A DNA stretch of 64,000 nt from Lutraria lutraria (GCA_964023205.1 OZ026851.1:15045637-15109636), one strand, 5' to 3'. Shown: positions 12,235 through 56,700, counted from the stretch's first letter. The notes: generated by a model not told the origin, from the letters alone. Program-made: numbers and translations.

Positions 12235-15200
12235 TTAACAACGGAATATTACAGGAATTCATCATTGTGTCATAACGATATGTTTCATACAATATAATAT
12301 GATTTTAATTATTAATTAATTGATAGTATATTTGTTTTGTCGTGGGTGAATGCAATGATACAATTAATATATTTTACATAAAATTAATAAGTAACGACGA
12401 TGCGTTATTTTAAAGGCATGAATGTGTACAATAATTCGTATTTACGGGAATAGAATAAATATGATTTCGCTGATATTTCTATAAATTTATACCAAACATG
12501 AATGAAAATAAATGAACCAATGAAATGATCGCAAACATATCACGTGACTGTCGTTATCACCTAGAAAGTGAGTCAGAAATACCAAAATGTGATAATTAAG
12601 TTAGTACGGAGTTACAAATCAATTAACACGTGAAATGAACGTAGAACAGCCCGTACTACCCCACCCAGATAATTAATTCTTAACAAACACCAACATCAAT
12701 ATCAGAGTTTCAAAACTATAAAGTGTCTTGGAATTTGCGTAGATCGGTCCATTTAATGTTTAGCGAATATATTTCCACGTAATTGTTTCATCATAAAAGA
12801 CGCAGACAGATTTTTATTGGGAAATATACAAACAATCCATCCTTAGCAGCAATATGTGGTTACACCGTGAATTGTGAGTGTGTTTGAGTTTTTTTTTACT
12901 ATCAGAAGGCAATTCGTCAGTACTAAGTTAATGGACATTTCACAAACTATGAGAAATCATAACGTAAACTATGAATAAGAAAAGAAAAGTATGTTTATAT
13001 CGCAATCAACATTTATAAGTTGGGTTAAAATGCCATTAGATTCCCATTAAACACCAAAAAGACCAAATTAAATATGGACCGGCGTACCGTTATAATTTGA
13101 TTTTCTATAAATGATATAAAAAGATATTTACAATGATTCAAGCGGTTGCGAGTACAATATACACGAGTCATTTGTATGATTCATAGACAAACTTCATCAA
13201 TATTCATGAATATAAATGACATGATACATACTTGGTACGGTTGGGATATATTTTGTTGAATATATATATTTTTTTCTACTTAATTTCTACAAGATACATG
13301 CTATCATCTAGAAATACCGCATGACTTCAGTGCATTTAGATAAAATTGTCATTTACTGAAAGAATTACATTAGCTGCAAGAGTTCATTTATAAATAAACA
13401 ATTTTCTTTCTCTTGTAAACAAAAGTTCATATCAGATCGTCAATAAGACAAGGGTTAAAATAATTTGTTGTGAACAAGTTTAACCCACGGCGTAAAAGTG
13501 GGCGTGACTAACTGGAGAATTTGAGGGAGAAAAAACTCCATCTTCAGTCGAGAAAAACGTATAGAAGTTGTGATAACTATCTATTTTTATTGGTTTATCG
13601 ACTTCAAATGAAGGGTAACGCTGAAAGTGATTTACCAACGTCTGAAGACCATTTACTCTTGTTCTACTGTGACTTAATTAATGGCGTGTGAAAATTTTGC
13701 GTAATTTGATAATACGCACAAATGGATTAAAGATAGCTTGATCCGTAATTGAACAGCGACATTCTGGGCTTGTTGCTTTCGCAGTGGGCGTTAATCGGTG
13801 TTTTTCTGATGCCTTCGTGAAAGCATACGACAATTGTTAACGTTACTATATAATCAAGTCTAACCCTTTATCAGACAGAGGTTGGTGTTTAAACTAACGA
13901 TTCTAGAACTCTACAAGTTAGCTTTTCCTAGACGTTCCGTAAATTAGGAAATTTTATGCTTGTTTGAAATTCACCTCTGGGCATCAACCGCTTTTTATGT
14001 ACTTTTTAACCTCTCGCTTACAAAGGGATTTTTAGCATTGTCGAAACTACTGGGCGAGGTATATAGTACTGCAATATTCCGATAATTAAATGTGTTAGAT
14101 ATCCAGGCTGAAGAAGGCTTACGCGGTACACGCGGTGAAGAGTCAAACATGGTTTTTTTTAAGAATTGAGCGTAGATTGGAATTAGATGAAAAAATCAAT
14201 TAATTGTTACTTCTTTTATTAAAGTGGCCATCGAAATACTTAGCGTGCCGGAGTTTTTGTTTGTGGAGTGGACGTCGGGTAGATAACAAAAGCAATCCAA
14301 TTGTAGCCGAACTTGAGAGCGGTAATAGACCGACCTCTTGTATTACCTGCAATCGCTTTAACTGTTACACATCGTTGTTCAAACGATAAAATGAATGGAT
14401 AATTTGGAAAATCAACAGTCAACGCTTATTCAACTTTAAAGGATTTTGTGTCATTCATTTAAATGGTGTTATAAATGGAAAATTTAGTGAACGAGTGAAG
14501 CATATTCGCCATATATTAAATCCGACAAAAAAAACGTCGAGTTCTATAAAACTGAACCAATTATCATATTATACAGTTAGGAGATTTTAAACTTAATGAA
14601 GTGGCTCGGGAGTTAATTTAGAACGAAGAGTGCACAAAAATATTAAGATATTTTACAAGATCAAAGGCGGTATTTTCGCCATCAATGAAAATTGAAACAT
14701 CCAATACGAATCTATGTGAAACTTCAGAGGCGATTAACATTCATAGAAACTATAAAACTTCCTACCAACAACAAGTGACGATCTGAACATCTGTGTAGTT
14801 CATATATAGAAAAAAAAACGTTTATGAGTAAGATTTGAAAACAATTTCTGAAGTTTTCTCATAGTTTGAACATTACATTAATCATATGAAACAAAATGAG
14901 TAAGCATTTATAAAGGGACACTTACGCCATAGCGATGCAAATTGTATTGTATAAAAAGGGATGAAAAAAATAAACGATTTGCGACAAGTGAACATAAAAA
15001 CAAAACTAATGTGGTTTTAAACACGTATTACTGCAATTTAAATAACTGGAGTCTTTTGTTGACAAAAAATAAATAACAGAGTGACAAGCAATTGGGTAAA
15101 CTGAAGTCACCATTCACAGCAAAAACCCAGCGACTGATTTAAATAGCCTTGTCCTCCGTCGACAACCCGATATTCTTTTAAGATATTTGGAAAACTCTCG

Positions 15201-15340
15201 AGGTCGGACAATACGTTAGTACTAGAAGCAGGTAGAAAACTTAAACAAGTTCATCACATCGATTTTGATTAATTGAACAGCAAAGCTAGTTAAATGCCAT
15301 CTTTGAATAGAATTCTCATATTTTGACAGGATTTTCGCAG
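12235..15340. other. Proximal upstream region of Wnt1
   Basis: About 3.1 kb with no coding frame of note. A Wnt gene's local cis-regulatory elements would be expected here, but I cannot point to individual sites. Confidence 0.4.
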
Positions 15341-15347
15341 AAAAGGA

Positions 15348-15357
15348 TATATATAAA
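15348..15357 (+). promoter_or_regulatory. Candidate TATA box for Wnt1
   Basis: TATATATAAA sits 185-194 bp upstream of the Wnt1 start codon. If used, transcription would start near 15380 and give a 5' UTR of roughly 160 nt. AT-rich background makes chance matches common, so this is tentative. Confidence 0.35.
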
Positions 15358-15541
15358 TTGTGTACACTTATTCTAGTTTTGGATACGTTTCATTAAATTT
15401 GATTCATTTTTTTTCGTTTTTTGTGGGAAAAAATCGAAATCGCCGATTCATCGGATACTGAAATATATCTGTGATTGAATCGAGCTAAATGTTGTATAAG
15501 GGATTTACTTGGAATTGTGCCAAGTTGAACCGATCACGAAC

Positions 15542-46257
<30,716 letters not shown>

Positions 46258-46920
46258 ACATTTATTTATTGTTGACGGAAAATAACAGACACGTGTACGG
46301 CGTTATGTTATAAATAACGGAACATTGTCACGTGTTTATATCTATACCGGAAATGGTTGTGACGGAACATGACGTAAGAGAGCCGGTGTTTTTGTGAAAT
46401 CCAAGTTTCATTATGAAGAGCCACTGTGACAGAACTTGAGAGCAATCTTTGAGATTGCACAGTTGTCTGCCGTGTAGACTCATACAAATAAGATATATAT
46501 GTATTTATCTTGTAAGTTCATCAAATACGTGACACGTCCGGGTATGGAACATTTCGCAACTGTGGCCGCTCAGACAGGATGTCACGTAAATATTGCATGC
46601 TGGGAAAGTAATCAAAACACAATATGACGCGTGATTGTCTTCTATCAGCAAATTTGCAGAGTGGCCTATTTTATGGAACTATGTCTTTTTTGTGAATATT
46701 CTATGTAGCACTGTTACAATGGTAATGTTTTCGTTGACGACATATTGGTAACAACGTTGTGACATTATTTCGCACTTCTTGAATTGTAACTTATTTTATG
46801 ACGTTTATACAATTTATTTATGACATTCTTTTACCTTGACTTTCCAAGTTGTAAATATGTGTTCGTGTTGTTAAGAAAAATGTATGGAACTAAGAAACCA
46901 CTGAAGCAAAACGCAATAAA
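46258..46920 (+). other. Probable Wnt1 3' UTR
   Basis: About 660 bp between the stop codon and the first canonical AATAAA. It contains ATTTA-like and TTTTATG words but no recognised element. Later AATAAA sites (for example 47456-47461) would extend it. Confidence 0.5.
46915..46920 (+). terminator. Candidate Wnt1 polyadenylation signal
   Basis: AATAAA, 658 bp after the stop codon, with T/GT-rich sequence downstream. Alternative sites further on cannot be excluded. Confidence 0.45.
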
Positions 46921-46954
46921 TACATTAGTGTTACATGTTTAATGACATTTGAAG

Positions 46955-46997
46955 TGACGTCATTTATACGTCATTTATGACGTAGCGGATGACGTCA
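46955..46997. promoter_or_regulatory. Cluster of CRE-like sites downstream of Wnt1
   Basis: Two perfect TGACGTCA octamers (46955-46962, 46990-46997) with ACGTCA and TGACGT half-sites between them, within 43 bp. Could be a regulatory element or a decayed repeat. Confidence 0.35.
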
Positions 46998-46999
46998 TT

Positions 47000-49734
47000 G
47001 TAATATTGGCCAGTTAAATTCAGTCTACTGTCGTTTTATGTTGACTGTTTTTTGGCACAAACCGTTTTGGTCATAGATTATACAATATTGTTCAGCCAGT
47101 CGACACTAATACATGTAATTCGTGTTCAATTCCTTCGAATCTTTCACCAAATCATTCGCTTTGAACGGTTTAATGCATTATCTCCACGACAATTGTTAAA
47201 ATTCAAAAGTGGACAGTCCTTTATAAGTTTTTGTTTATTAAGTATCAGAAATCCAGCTATGCGTTTGGTTAAAAATCAAATTTTTGCTTGAAGTATCAAA
47301 CTTATGATATCGTGTTTTTTTCTTTTTCACGTCAGAGCTAAGTGACAAAAGGTGAAATCGTTTATTAAGTACTAATATTTTGACATAATGTAATGTCGCC
47401 TCTTCATTGTTTAAATTGTATTATACTTGTTATGTTATTGTCTCATTCTGTTTAAAATAAAATAACAGTTGTATATAGATAAATATAACATAATTTATTG
47501 CTTTCATTTTCCTCGTTTGAGGCCATGTAAATAAGCCAATTGTTAATATGTATTTATATATAGATCTATCGATGTAAGTCGCTTCTTTGCTTACAGTACA
47601 ACCAGTTGTAACAACCTGTCGGATATATATAGCCTAAAACTATTCTTTACTGAGACGTATGGATGGGCCTGGGTCTAACCTTAAGAATTAGTGGTTTGCA
47701 GTAACGCAACTAATTCATTAAAAAAATATCCGGACCTAAATGATGTCACCAACCCAAAAAATGTTTCCTTTTTCTAGTTTCTCGTTTTCAGTAGACACAA
47801 TTAGAGTTAACGAGTTCCCTACCTCGTACCTACTTACTTACCGCTAGAAAATTATAATTATACATCGATCAAGTCAAAAAAAAAATTTATGCACGTGACG
47901 TAATCTATGTCACGTGGAATAGCAGATACGTCAAAACTCCAAGGAATCGAATAATTTAATGCTTAAAAATGCAGGCTAGATTTTCGCAAACATGTTAGAA
48001 ACTAGAGATGTTATATGATTATCCATGAAATATTTTTCAAACGGTCAATAATAATTTTATCATAATTATATTCTCACATAATGTGTCAATTATTACCAAA
48101 CTTGTGGCTATTTTGATATAAATAAATAGATAAATAAGTTTCTTAATTATGGATTTAACTATTATACATATAAATATGCAAATATTTCACTATGCAATAT
48201 TTCTAGTTCTTTATTTGTATTGTTTGTACATTGATGGTAAATTGTTGCAATATTAGTTATCATATTCGGTTATTGTAAAATGTCAAATAAACAATTCACT
48301 GTCTACATTTTCCTGAAATGAAGTCATAGTTAAGCCATTGCTAAGTCGATATGTTGACAATTTTCTGCTGATGTCGGTTATCATATTAGAAAAAATACTT
48401 TATGATGCGTAGTAAACGTTTCCTTGAAGCACATATTTTTTTCTTTGTTTCTTATTAAAATTGTGTGGCTTGTTTGTTACACAGTAAAACAACAACAGAA
48501 AACTGGACATTCTTAAAGTCGGACAATTTTTCTCTTTTTTTAGAAAACCGGAATTCTCAGAAAACTGGCCATAACCTTTGAACTCAGTCATTTTTTTCAA
48601 AATTATTTTGATTTTTTTAAAGACGGAATCAGATTTAAAAGAAACTAATTCATTGTAAAGAATGGCCGATAATTGTCACGTTGGAGACAAGTTTATTTAT
48701 AATAATAATTGGATGACGTCTTAATTGTTACGTGTGCATCATACTTTAAGGGAATTCATTCTGAAATTATATATGTTCAGTTAATATGATGAAGAAAACA
48801 TTATTTATTTATTTATAATCACTTTACGGTTTAGTTGTCATTCTTGATATTTTCTGGGTGATTCATTTCACTGGGGTGTATACGTTTTAAGAACCACAGT
48901 CATTTGATAAATTGTCTACTTTTACGATGGAGGGACCCCCCCCCCCCCCCCCCTCCCCCCAGGAGATGATATACACAGTCTGATGTCTGAACACTTCAAC
49001 AAGTGTTGAATTTTTAAAAAGCATCATTAGAAATAACTAAACGTCGAAACGTTGACAATACAGTTCTTTAGTTTATATGTGTTTCTGTTATTGAATTCAC
49101 AATAATTTAGATATAATTAATGCTATTTCAGTTAAAAGCCTAACCAGTGTTCAGGACGGGAATCTGTACTGATACAAACCCTTGTCTCCGCATGCTACTG
49201 CCAACTTCTTCACATAAATAATCAGAGGCGGATGAAGAATTGCCTTTATGTGTCCAATGTCTTAAATCAAATCACAACACATAATGTCCCGAACCCTGGG
49301 CTCGTGCTGAATCACAAACAACCTTAGTATATTTTTTTACTTTTTACTATCGCATTTAATTCTAATTGAAAACAAATTCCTTACATAAAAATAATGATCA
49401 ATATTACGCTAAGTCCCTTTAGAATTGGAACTGTCAAGAATTTATTCACAAGTAGATATACTGTGCGGTATTCATTTGCCAAACGAATCTTTGGGCACAT
49501 TGTTTTTAGAACACAGCTATTGTATTAAATAAATAGCGAGTATTTCTTTCAGTCCCAAGATTTGCAAACAACTTGTACAAAATAATTCTTGTTAGAATAT
49601 TACAATAAAATATAAAACAGTCATTTCTTGTCTTCGTTTATTATCAAGGATTTAACATAAACTGTGTAGCAGTATTTGATATATGATTAGTATTATGTGT
49701 ATAAATAAATTGCAATTGGCTGTGACATTCACCA
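47000..49734. other. Wnt1-Wnt6 intergenic region, left part
   Basis: No gene seen. Contains an 18-base C run followed by TCCCCCC (48935-48960). Frames at 47052-47291 and 48400-48600 are not recognised. Confidence 0.45.
48935..48960. repeat. Poly-C run
   Basis: A C homopolymer of about 18 interrupted once by T before six more C. Length is likely unstable and error-prone. Confidence 0.9.
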
Positions 49735-49807
49735 GCCCGATTAGCTCAGTTGGTAGATAATCTGACTTGCAAACAGGAGGTTGCGGGTTCGAGCCCCGCA
49801 TCGTGTA
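49735..49807 (+). pseudogene. tRNA-like sequence (tRNA pseudogene or SINE head)
   Basis: Seventy-three bases with a perfect T arm (GCGGG-TTCGAGC-CCCGC), a good A box (TAGCTCAGTTGGTAGA) and a B box (GGTTCGAGCCC). The acceptor stem GCCCGAT/ATCGTGT has one mismatch and one G-U pair. The 3' side of the D stem (GATA) fails to pair with GCTC, and the anticodon stem has a mismatch at the loop, where the loop reads CTTGCAA (TGC if read as a 7-base loop; GCA if shifted). These defects suggest a decayed gene or SINE-derived head rather than a working tRNA. Confidence 0.65.
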
Positions 49808-49870
49808 CATTATTTTCCTCCTCCTATTACAACTGAAATCTATAATCCTCTAGGTATATTTCGTTACCGC

Positions 49871-50151
49871 CAGGGCTCGAATTTAACTTTGTCTGTCACT
49901 AGCAATTTTCTGCTAGTACACCAAATTTCAACCAGGAAAATTTGAAATCCACTAGCAATTTTTTCATAACATCTGTTTTTTTTTTAGAAATATTCATGTT
50001 ATAATAAAATAGGTTGTATTATATGTACATGTAATTGTAATGCATAAAAATAAAGTTATTACGACACTTTCAGTTCCAATCGCAAAAAATGCTAGTGGTC
50101 GTAGAATGAACTAGCATTTTGCTAGTTTGTTCGTGTTAATCTCGAGCCCTG
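49871..50151. mobile_element. MITE with CAGGGCTCGA inverted ends
   Basis: The left end CAGGGCTCGAATTTAAC (49871-49887) and the reverse complement of 50135-50151 agree at 15 of 17 positions. Subterminal CTAGCAATTTT/CTAGCATTTTGCTAG words recur in inverted orientation inside. CAGGG-type ends resemble hAT-superfamily elements, but the 8 bp on each side do not match, so no target duplication is visible. No transposase. Confidence 0.7.
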
Positions 50152-53083
50152 TAATATCTTAGGATAAATAGGGCCCATCAGACAAGTACGAAAAGTGAAG
50201 ATAGGCCCTTTTAATTCTGTGGTGACGAACGTTTGTTAATTCTTATGACAGGTATGCGCTATAAAAATATACCAACCTGATGAAAGAATATTAATCCAAT
50301 TCCTGAATATACTCTCTGTAAATATGTTCACATTGTTAATCTTTCAATCCAGTTTAGCTATACGGGTTTCAAATCGCAGCCCCTTATGGCCCTCTTTGAT
50401 GTGCGGGTTAAGCCGAATTACCTCAGCAATTACATATATCCCCTGGACATGTTAACTTATACACATTAAAATATAACCATTGTATAAAAACATGCCTTAT
50501 TCAATGTATTACGGTCAGCTACACACATTCTTTTGCACGTGAAAAATGGACATCACGGAGTTCACGTTTTCCAGGCTTGTAAAATCAATAAATATGACAC
50601 AATTTTCAGACTTTTAAAAGGCCTCTCCTATGTATAGTGTGTAAGTTATCTGTGTATGGTGTATGACTTATTTGTGCATCGGGCATGAGTTATGGATGTA
50701 TAGCGTATGAGTTTTTATGAATTAAGAATCATGGCTGGTTCCTTCTGGAGGGAAATTATTACTGTAGACAATACCACATTTTACTGAACAATAATACACA
50801 ACACCTTAGATTTTCTTCAATTTATTGCTTTGTACAACTGACATGTATGAAGACGAGTCGTAATCTTACAAGAGCATAGTGCAGAATTGGCTTACAACAT
50901 CAAATATTGTAAAAAACAATTAATTTTAAATTATAGATGCAAGATTATAAATCACGTGACGTATTGTATACGTACATGACATGGTAAAAATATCACATCT
51001 ACCATGTGTTATCAAGAATTCTATGTCACCCAAGAGATCAGTTACCGTACTCAAGGTGAAATTTTCTATCTAAGATCAGAAATCACTCTCAGTTGATCTC
51101 TGGATGGCATGTTAACAGAGACCCAGTGGTTAAAAGGGATATTATTTCTTATGAGAAATAAGGCGTTTGTTTTTAACCACAGGATTAAGGCCGCTAATTA
51201 AGAGTAAAATATAAATTCTCTAAACAGAGTCTATTTGACGAAAGATCTCAATTGAGATCCGTATCGTACTCAGAGATTCAGGAAGTTTATAATGATCTCA
51301 TTAGCACACAGGGTCGAGCAAATTCAGAATAACATATATCAGAGATTGAAATAACATAGCTATAAACATAATTACTTAATAATTAATTGACAGTCTTGCT
51401 ATAGCCTTGTTTAATCATACCAGAATTGAAAATTTGGGCTCAATTGTGGAAGGGTTGTCAAATTAAGGTTCTGGTTTGGCTGAAATCTAGGGTTGGAACG
51501 AACAGTTTTAAAATGAGAAATGAAAGTAGCGAAAACACATCAAGCGGTTAAAAATATACATGTACAACAAAATTTGATAAATTTCGTGGAAATAGCACAA
51601 GAATACAAAAGTGGTTTACTATTTACATACATGTATTTAAAATCATAATCGTATGATATACATTGCGTTATATAGTTGAACATAAATAAGCATGTAAAGT
51701 GAATTTTGCTCCCATGTTAAATCATGGATTATGCAAAAGGGTGTGTCATGAATTACGTAAAGAAAGAAGCAATATTGTAGAGGCACTCAAATTTCGGTTG
51801 TTTCCGTCATTCTTCGGCTAACTCCGTACACTGATGAAAAATATTCTGGGTGATGTGAAAAACGTCATGATTTTTGTAATGTTAAACAAAAAGGTTAAAA
51901 TAAACAATTGTAGCTTCTATATTAATGATAATAATTTATATTATATTTATTTTGACAAATTCTTTGCAGAAAATTGACTCAAATATTTGTCCTAAGTTAT
52001 CGTTCGTTAATAACCAAAATGAACTATGGAAGCCAGTCTTCAATAAAAAGGGGTTTTAAAATTCCATGACGATATATTTGTTGCTAATGAAACGCAATTT
52101 GGTATTTAAACAAAAAATATTATAACGCTATACAGTACAAATTCAATGCGTACGTCAAAATGGAAAAATGCGTTTCAATAAGAATATGTACAATTCTATG
52201 AATTTATTAATTCATAATTACTTTTCATGCATATTCGGTGAAGTTTTAAAAATTACTTTTTAATACCTTAGCAATAACACTAGAGCCTATTTTTAATATC
52301 TATTTTACGAACGATGTATTGTTATTCAGGACATGTGAAAACAATTCAACAAAATAATTGAAACTTTATCTAAGTATTACTATATACTAATTCATAATGC
52401 GGTTTTCGTCCAAAAGCATTAATTCCAATAAAAAAGAGAATCATGTATAAATTTCAACTGGCAGTCATAAATATTAGAATACAGAATACAGAAAAGATAT
52501 GGCTGTATTTTCTATTTGGGGTGTTTTATGTGAAATTACATTATCCTGAAAGCTGTACAAAATAACACGATAAGCGAGCGGTCAAATCAAAGGTGTCCAT
52601 AAATATATACACGTAAACGAAATTATTATATCTATTGCTTATCAAAATTATGATATTGTAAAGGCCATCTTGAAGAAAATGTTGGTTTGCAGATATGCGA
52701 CTGGCTCAATTAAAAATTAAGAGCTTCCCCACAAAAAAGCGAAATAGCGTTGGCAAAAAAGACTACCAGATGTTAAACGGTTTGGTCACGTGACCTAAAA
52801 TCTACATTTTAAAAAGATGGCCTTATCACGACAACGTCCCATGCAATCTTCACAAGAAAACAGTAATGTTGATATATATACCCAGGTCATATATAAGAAA
52901 ATAAGCACTTTGTATAGCTGTATTGATTTGGATGGTCTAAATTATACTTCAATGTAAGAACTTTTTAAAATGAAAACAAAACATAACAAAACACTCAAAC
53001 CTCGTAAAGGAAAGTATTTTGTACTGACACAATACTTTACCCAACAACTCTCATTAAAACATTGATACATCCAATGATACTTT
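50152..53083. other. Wnt1-Wnt6 intergenic region, right part
   Basis: No gene seen. It includes a small degenerate repeat at 50625-50715 and probably the Wnt6 3' UTR at its right end. I could not fix a Wnt6 polyadenylation signal close to the stop codon. Confidence 0.45.
50625..50715. repeat. Short degenerate GTATG/AGTTAT repeat
   Basis: About three diverged copies of a unit of the form TGTATAGTGTATGAGTTAT. Confidence 0.5.
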
Positions 53084-53285
53084 TATCACTACCCCACCCA
53101 CTCCCATTCCTATACCCCACCCACTCCATTAAAACACCCCACCCACTGCCATTCAAATACCCTACCTACCCACTCCATTAAAAACGCCCCACCCACCCCC
53201 ACTCTCTCATGTAATATAATATTAACCCACCCACCCTATTAAAGAAAACACCCCACCCACTGCTGTACACCCCCTTACCACTTTT
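53084..53285. repeat. CCCCACCCACT repeat at the Wnt6 3' end
   Basis: Six to seven imperfect copies of CCCCACCCACTCCATTAAAA. On the Wnt6 sense strand this is G-rich (GGGTGGGG blocks) and begins about 40 nt after the stop codon, so it would lie in the 3' UTR. Confidence 0.8.
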
Positions 53286-53325
53286 GCTGTATCACCCTAT
53301 CAATATACACCCTCACACTGACGAA

Positions 53326-53787
53326 TTATTCACATCTTGATATTGTCTTTATCGATGTGCAAGTCTTACACATAACTTGACAACACCAAATAAACTGGCA
53401 TTTACAGTTTTCTTGTATCGTGATCTCAGTTTGTTTATAACCACGACCACAGCACATCAGTGTACATCCATCTATACCCATAGACTCAGGCTTACACACT
53501 CTTCCCTGTGTCCCTAATGAACCATATTTCTTTCTCGGTTTACAAAAGTTCGGCGAATTTTCCGTATATAACAAATCTTCCTTGGAAGGCGGTTTAATGG
53601 TATCATCTTCCGTTACAAGACTTCTCCCGTCATTTGATATGGTCACTTTTGAAGCACCGTCAAATTTGTCCTTCAGTCTGTTTCCAACTTCTCTGAATGT
53701 TGGCATCCGTCGCCAACAAGTTTTTAAGGCACACGTTCCAGATAGACCGTGACATTTACAATCCCGCGTCATGTGTTCACTAATCGC
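53326..53787 (-). CDS. Wnt6: Wnt6 terminal coding exon
   Basis: Acceptor ttattttcag|G, phase 0; 153 codons and a TAA stop. It holds AISEHMTRDCKCHGLSGTCA, the acylation-site serine, the linker and the whole C-terminal cysteine-rich domain ending CKTCTSIKTISRCE. In Wnt1 the same region is split into three exons. The first ten residues of the open frame (53814-53788) are intronic. Confidence 0.96.
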   Translation of the reverse strand, partial: AISEHMTRDCKCHGLSGTCALKTCWRRMPTFREVGNRLKDKFDGASKVTISNDGRSLVTEDDTIKPPSKEDLLYTENSPNFCKPRKKYGSLGTQGRVCKPESMGIDGCTLMCCGRGYKQTEITIQENCKCQFIWCCQVMCKTCTSIKTISRCE

Positions 53788-56700
53788 CTGAAAATAAAGT
53801 ACTTCTAGAGTCACATCACTTGTTCATAAGTTGACAGTAAAACCGTTCTGTTTGTTGCCTAGTAACGGTCTTACAAAAAGAACATGCGTTCAGAATGGTG
53901 TATTGACTGCCATCCAAAAATTTAGTCGCCAAAGTCACTTAGCTCAAAGCTCAGCTTCATTCTCGACCTACGTAAGATCCATGCATATGTTTGTCATCAG
54001 TGAACGTAAATATGTTGACCAACTAGCTAGTATAAAGACTTAAGACTACTTGAAACACAAAACTGAAATTTTTAGACGGCAGTTTAGTCTGAAGTTTTTT
54101 TATACCACTTTTAGTACAAAGTAAAATATTAAGATAATAAAAATAAACAATAAAAAGAGTAGTGGTACGGTGGTATGGAGTCGGACGGCCTCTTCGAGGT
54201 CATAGGTTAGAAGCATAACCAAGGCAAGGTATTGCCAAGCTTCCAATGAGTCATTAGTCGTGTTAACATGTTAGAAATCATGCTATCTGAATCAGATAAG
54301 GACAAGAAGTGTTTGTGAAACACGGTGCACCCTTGTGAACTTGACCATTGGCCTCAAAATCAATATTAGATGACCATGCTCCCAACTGAATCTGAAGAGC
54401 TACGGCCAAATCGTTCTCTAGTTATTGGTCGGGCAAGGTTTGGTTACGGACGGACAGGCCAACATGTGCAAAGCAATATACCCCCTTTTCTTTGAAAGGT
54501 GGCATAATCATAAGAAAGAAATCGCAGAACCATTATCACAACTGATGTAAAATATAAAGTTTAAATAAAAACAAACATACTCTACGTCCGGCTTCATTGT
54601 TGTGTGATCTTATTTTGGCCGTCAAGTCTCCCGTCTTTTTCCGCCGTCTGTCATCATTAAATTCCTTGGACTTAGTATATCCAAAATTGACGTCGTCATG
54701 ACAACCACCCCACTCCCATTCTCCATCAGACGAGATGTCTCTTATATTATTATCACAAGCACACTGTAACAATGCTCCTCGGCTGCAAGCTTTTGTTACA
54801 GTATAAACAACACCGGCTGCCGTCACAGCAAACACAAATGCCGTTTCTCTCGTGTCTGGAAAAATAAATATATTAGTATTACTGATACGTAGAACAAAAC
54901 ACATAAGGCATAGAAATGTACAATTTGTTGACAGAGAAAACAATGTCAATGATGCTCAGTTCTCAATAACAAACAGTTTAGTTTTTGTTCAACTCCACAT
55001 GGCCGTTACTAGCCATGCATATTGATGCGGACCAAAGCACTACATTTTCTACATCCGCCATGAAAAGGTTTCCATGTAAGTGTGACGTCATATGTGTGTG
55101 CAGAAGTAAATTACGTAGCGACTATACAAATAGTTTTATGCAACGCATTGTTTCTTTCAAGAGATAATTGTAACCGATTAAGAATATTTGTGCCAAAATA
55201 AACTTTTGAATTACGTTTTGGCAACTTTGTTTTAAAAAAGTGAATCTGAGAAATGGTGAATAACATGTTTAAATACCATACTTCGGAAGGTTATAAAAAT
55301 ACTTCAAAGTATTTATGACCTACATCATTATGCTCGATTCACATGAGTACTTTCAGTACTTTGAATATAGTGGCTTAGACTGAAGGTTGTACGCAATAAT
55401 TACGATGATATCTCTAATTCACACACCTTGTGGGAAAGTAGGCGGGGTCTTACAAATGAAGGTGGAATTAGTAAACATGAGCGTGTGAACTGTCCACTCT
55501 TCAAAACTCATAGCCTGTCTCTGAACGTTGGAAAAATCCAATACAGGCAGAATAAAACTTAATACATTTTGCTTAATGCAAATAAAGATTCAATTAATAA
55601 ACTGTACTGAAGAAATTTCATTTTCGACCAACAAAACTTTCGGCTGTTTATTAGCAATGATAAAACAACACTACAGCCAAGTCGTTCTTGTCTCTATCAA
55701 ACAATGATAATCTCGAGAAATGTTGTATGTAACGTTTACAAATAAGCTGAGTATAGACAAACATCTGCACTTAATGCACATGCAACTCCGAGAAACACAT
55801 GTTTAAACTTGTTAACCACTCAGCATTGGTTTCTACTGTTGTGTCCTTATTGTATGGTGTGTTAATGAACATGAAAAGATTTCATTGTAAACTTCAGTTT
55901 CCAAAGTGCCTATGATGTGAAGGCAATACGCAAACTGTCTTCGGTTGATAGTGTGAATAATTTGTAGTTAATAACCTAAGTGTGTGTGAAAAATGTCAAC
56001 TTGAGAGACAATTTCATGAAGCTTTAACAATCAGAAGTTTCCTTAATACCATCGAAGTCAATACAGTGTGAAAACTAGTCGAAGTATCTATTGTCAATGA
56101 AGTGTGATAAGTCGTAGGAATCCAATGAGGGTGAGTGTGAAAAGTCGAAGAAATTATTTTGTTTATGAAATGAGAAAACTCAGAGGTATTCATAAACGAT
56201 GAAGTAGAACAGCAGAAGGTATCCATAAACGATGAAGTAGAACAAGCAGAATGTATACATAATCAAAGAAGTAGAACAAGCAGAAGGTATCCATAAACGA
56301 TGAAGTAGAACAAGCAGAAGGTATCCATAAACGATGAGGTAGAACAAGCAGAAGGTATCCATAATCAAATAAGTGGAACAGCAGAAGGTATCCATAAACG
56401 ATGAAGTAGAACAAGCAGAAGGTATCCATAAACGATGAAGTAGAACAAGCAGAAGGTATCCATAAACGATGAAGTAGAACAAGCAGAAGGTGTCCATAAA
56501 CGATGAAGTAGAACAAGCAGAAGGTATACATAATCAAGGAAGTGGAACAGAAAGAAGGTATCCATAAACGATGAAGTAGAACAAGCAGAAGGTATCCATA
56601 AACGATGAAGTAGAACAAGCAGAAGGTATCCATAATCAAAGAAGTGGAACAGGAAGAAGGTATCCATAAACGATGAAGTAGAACAAGCAGAAGGTATCCA

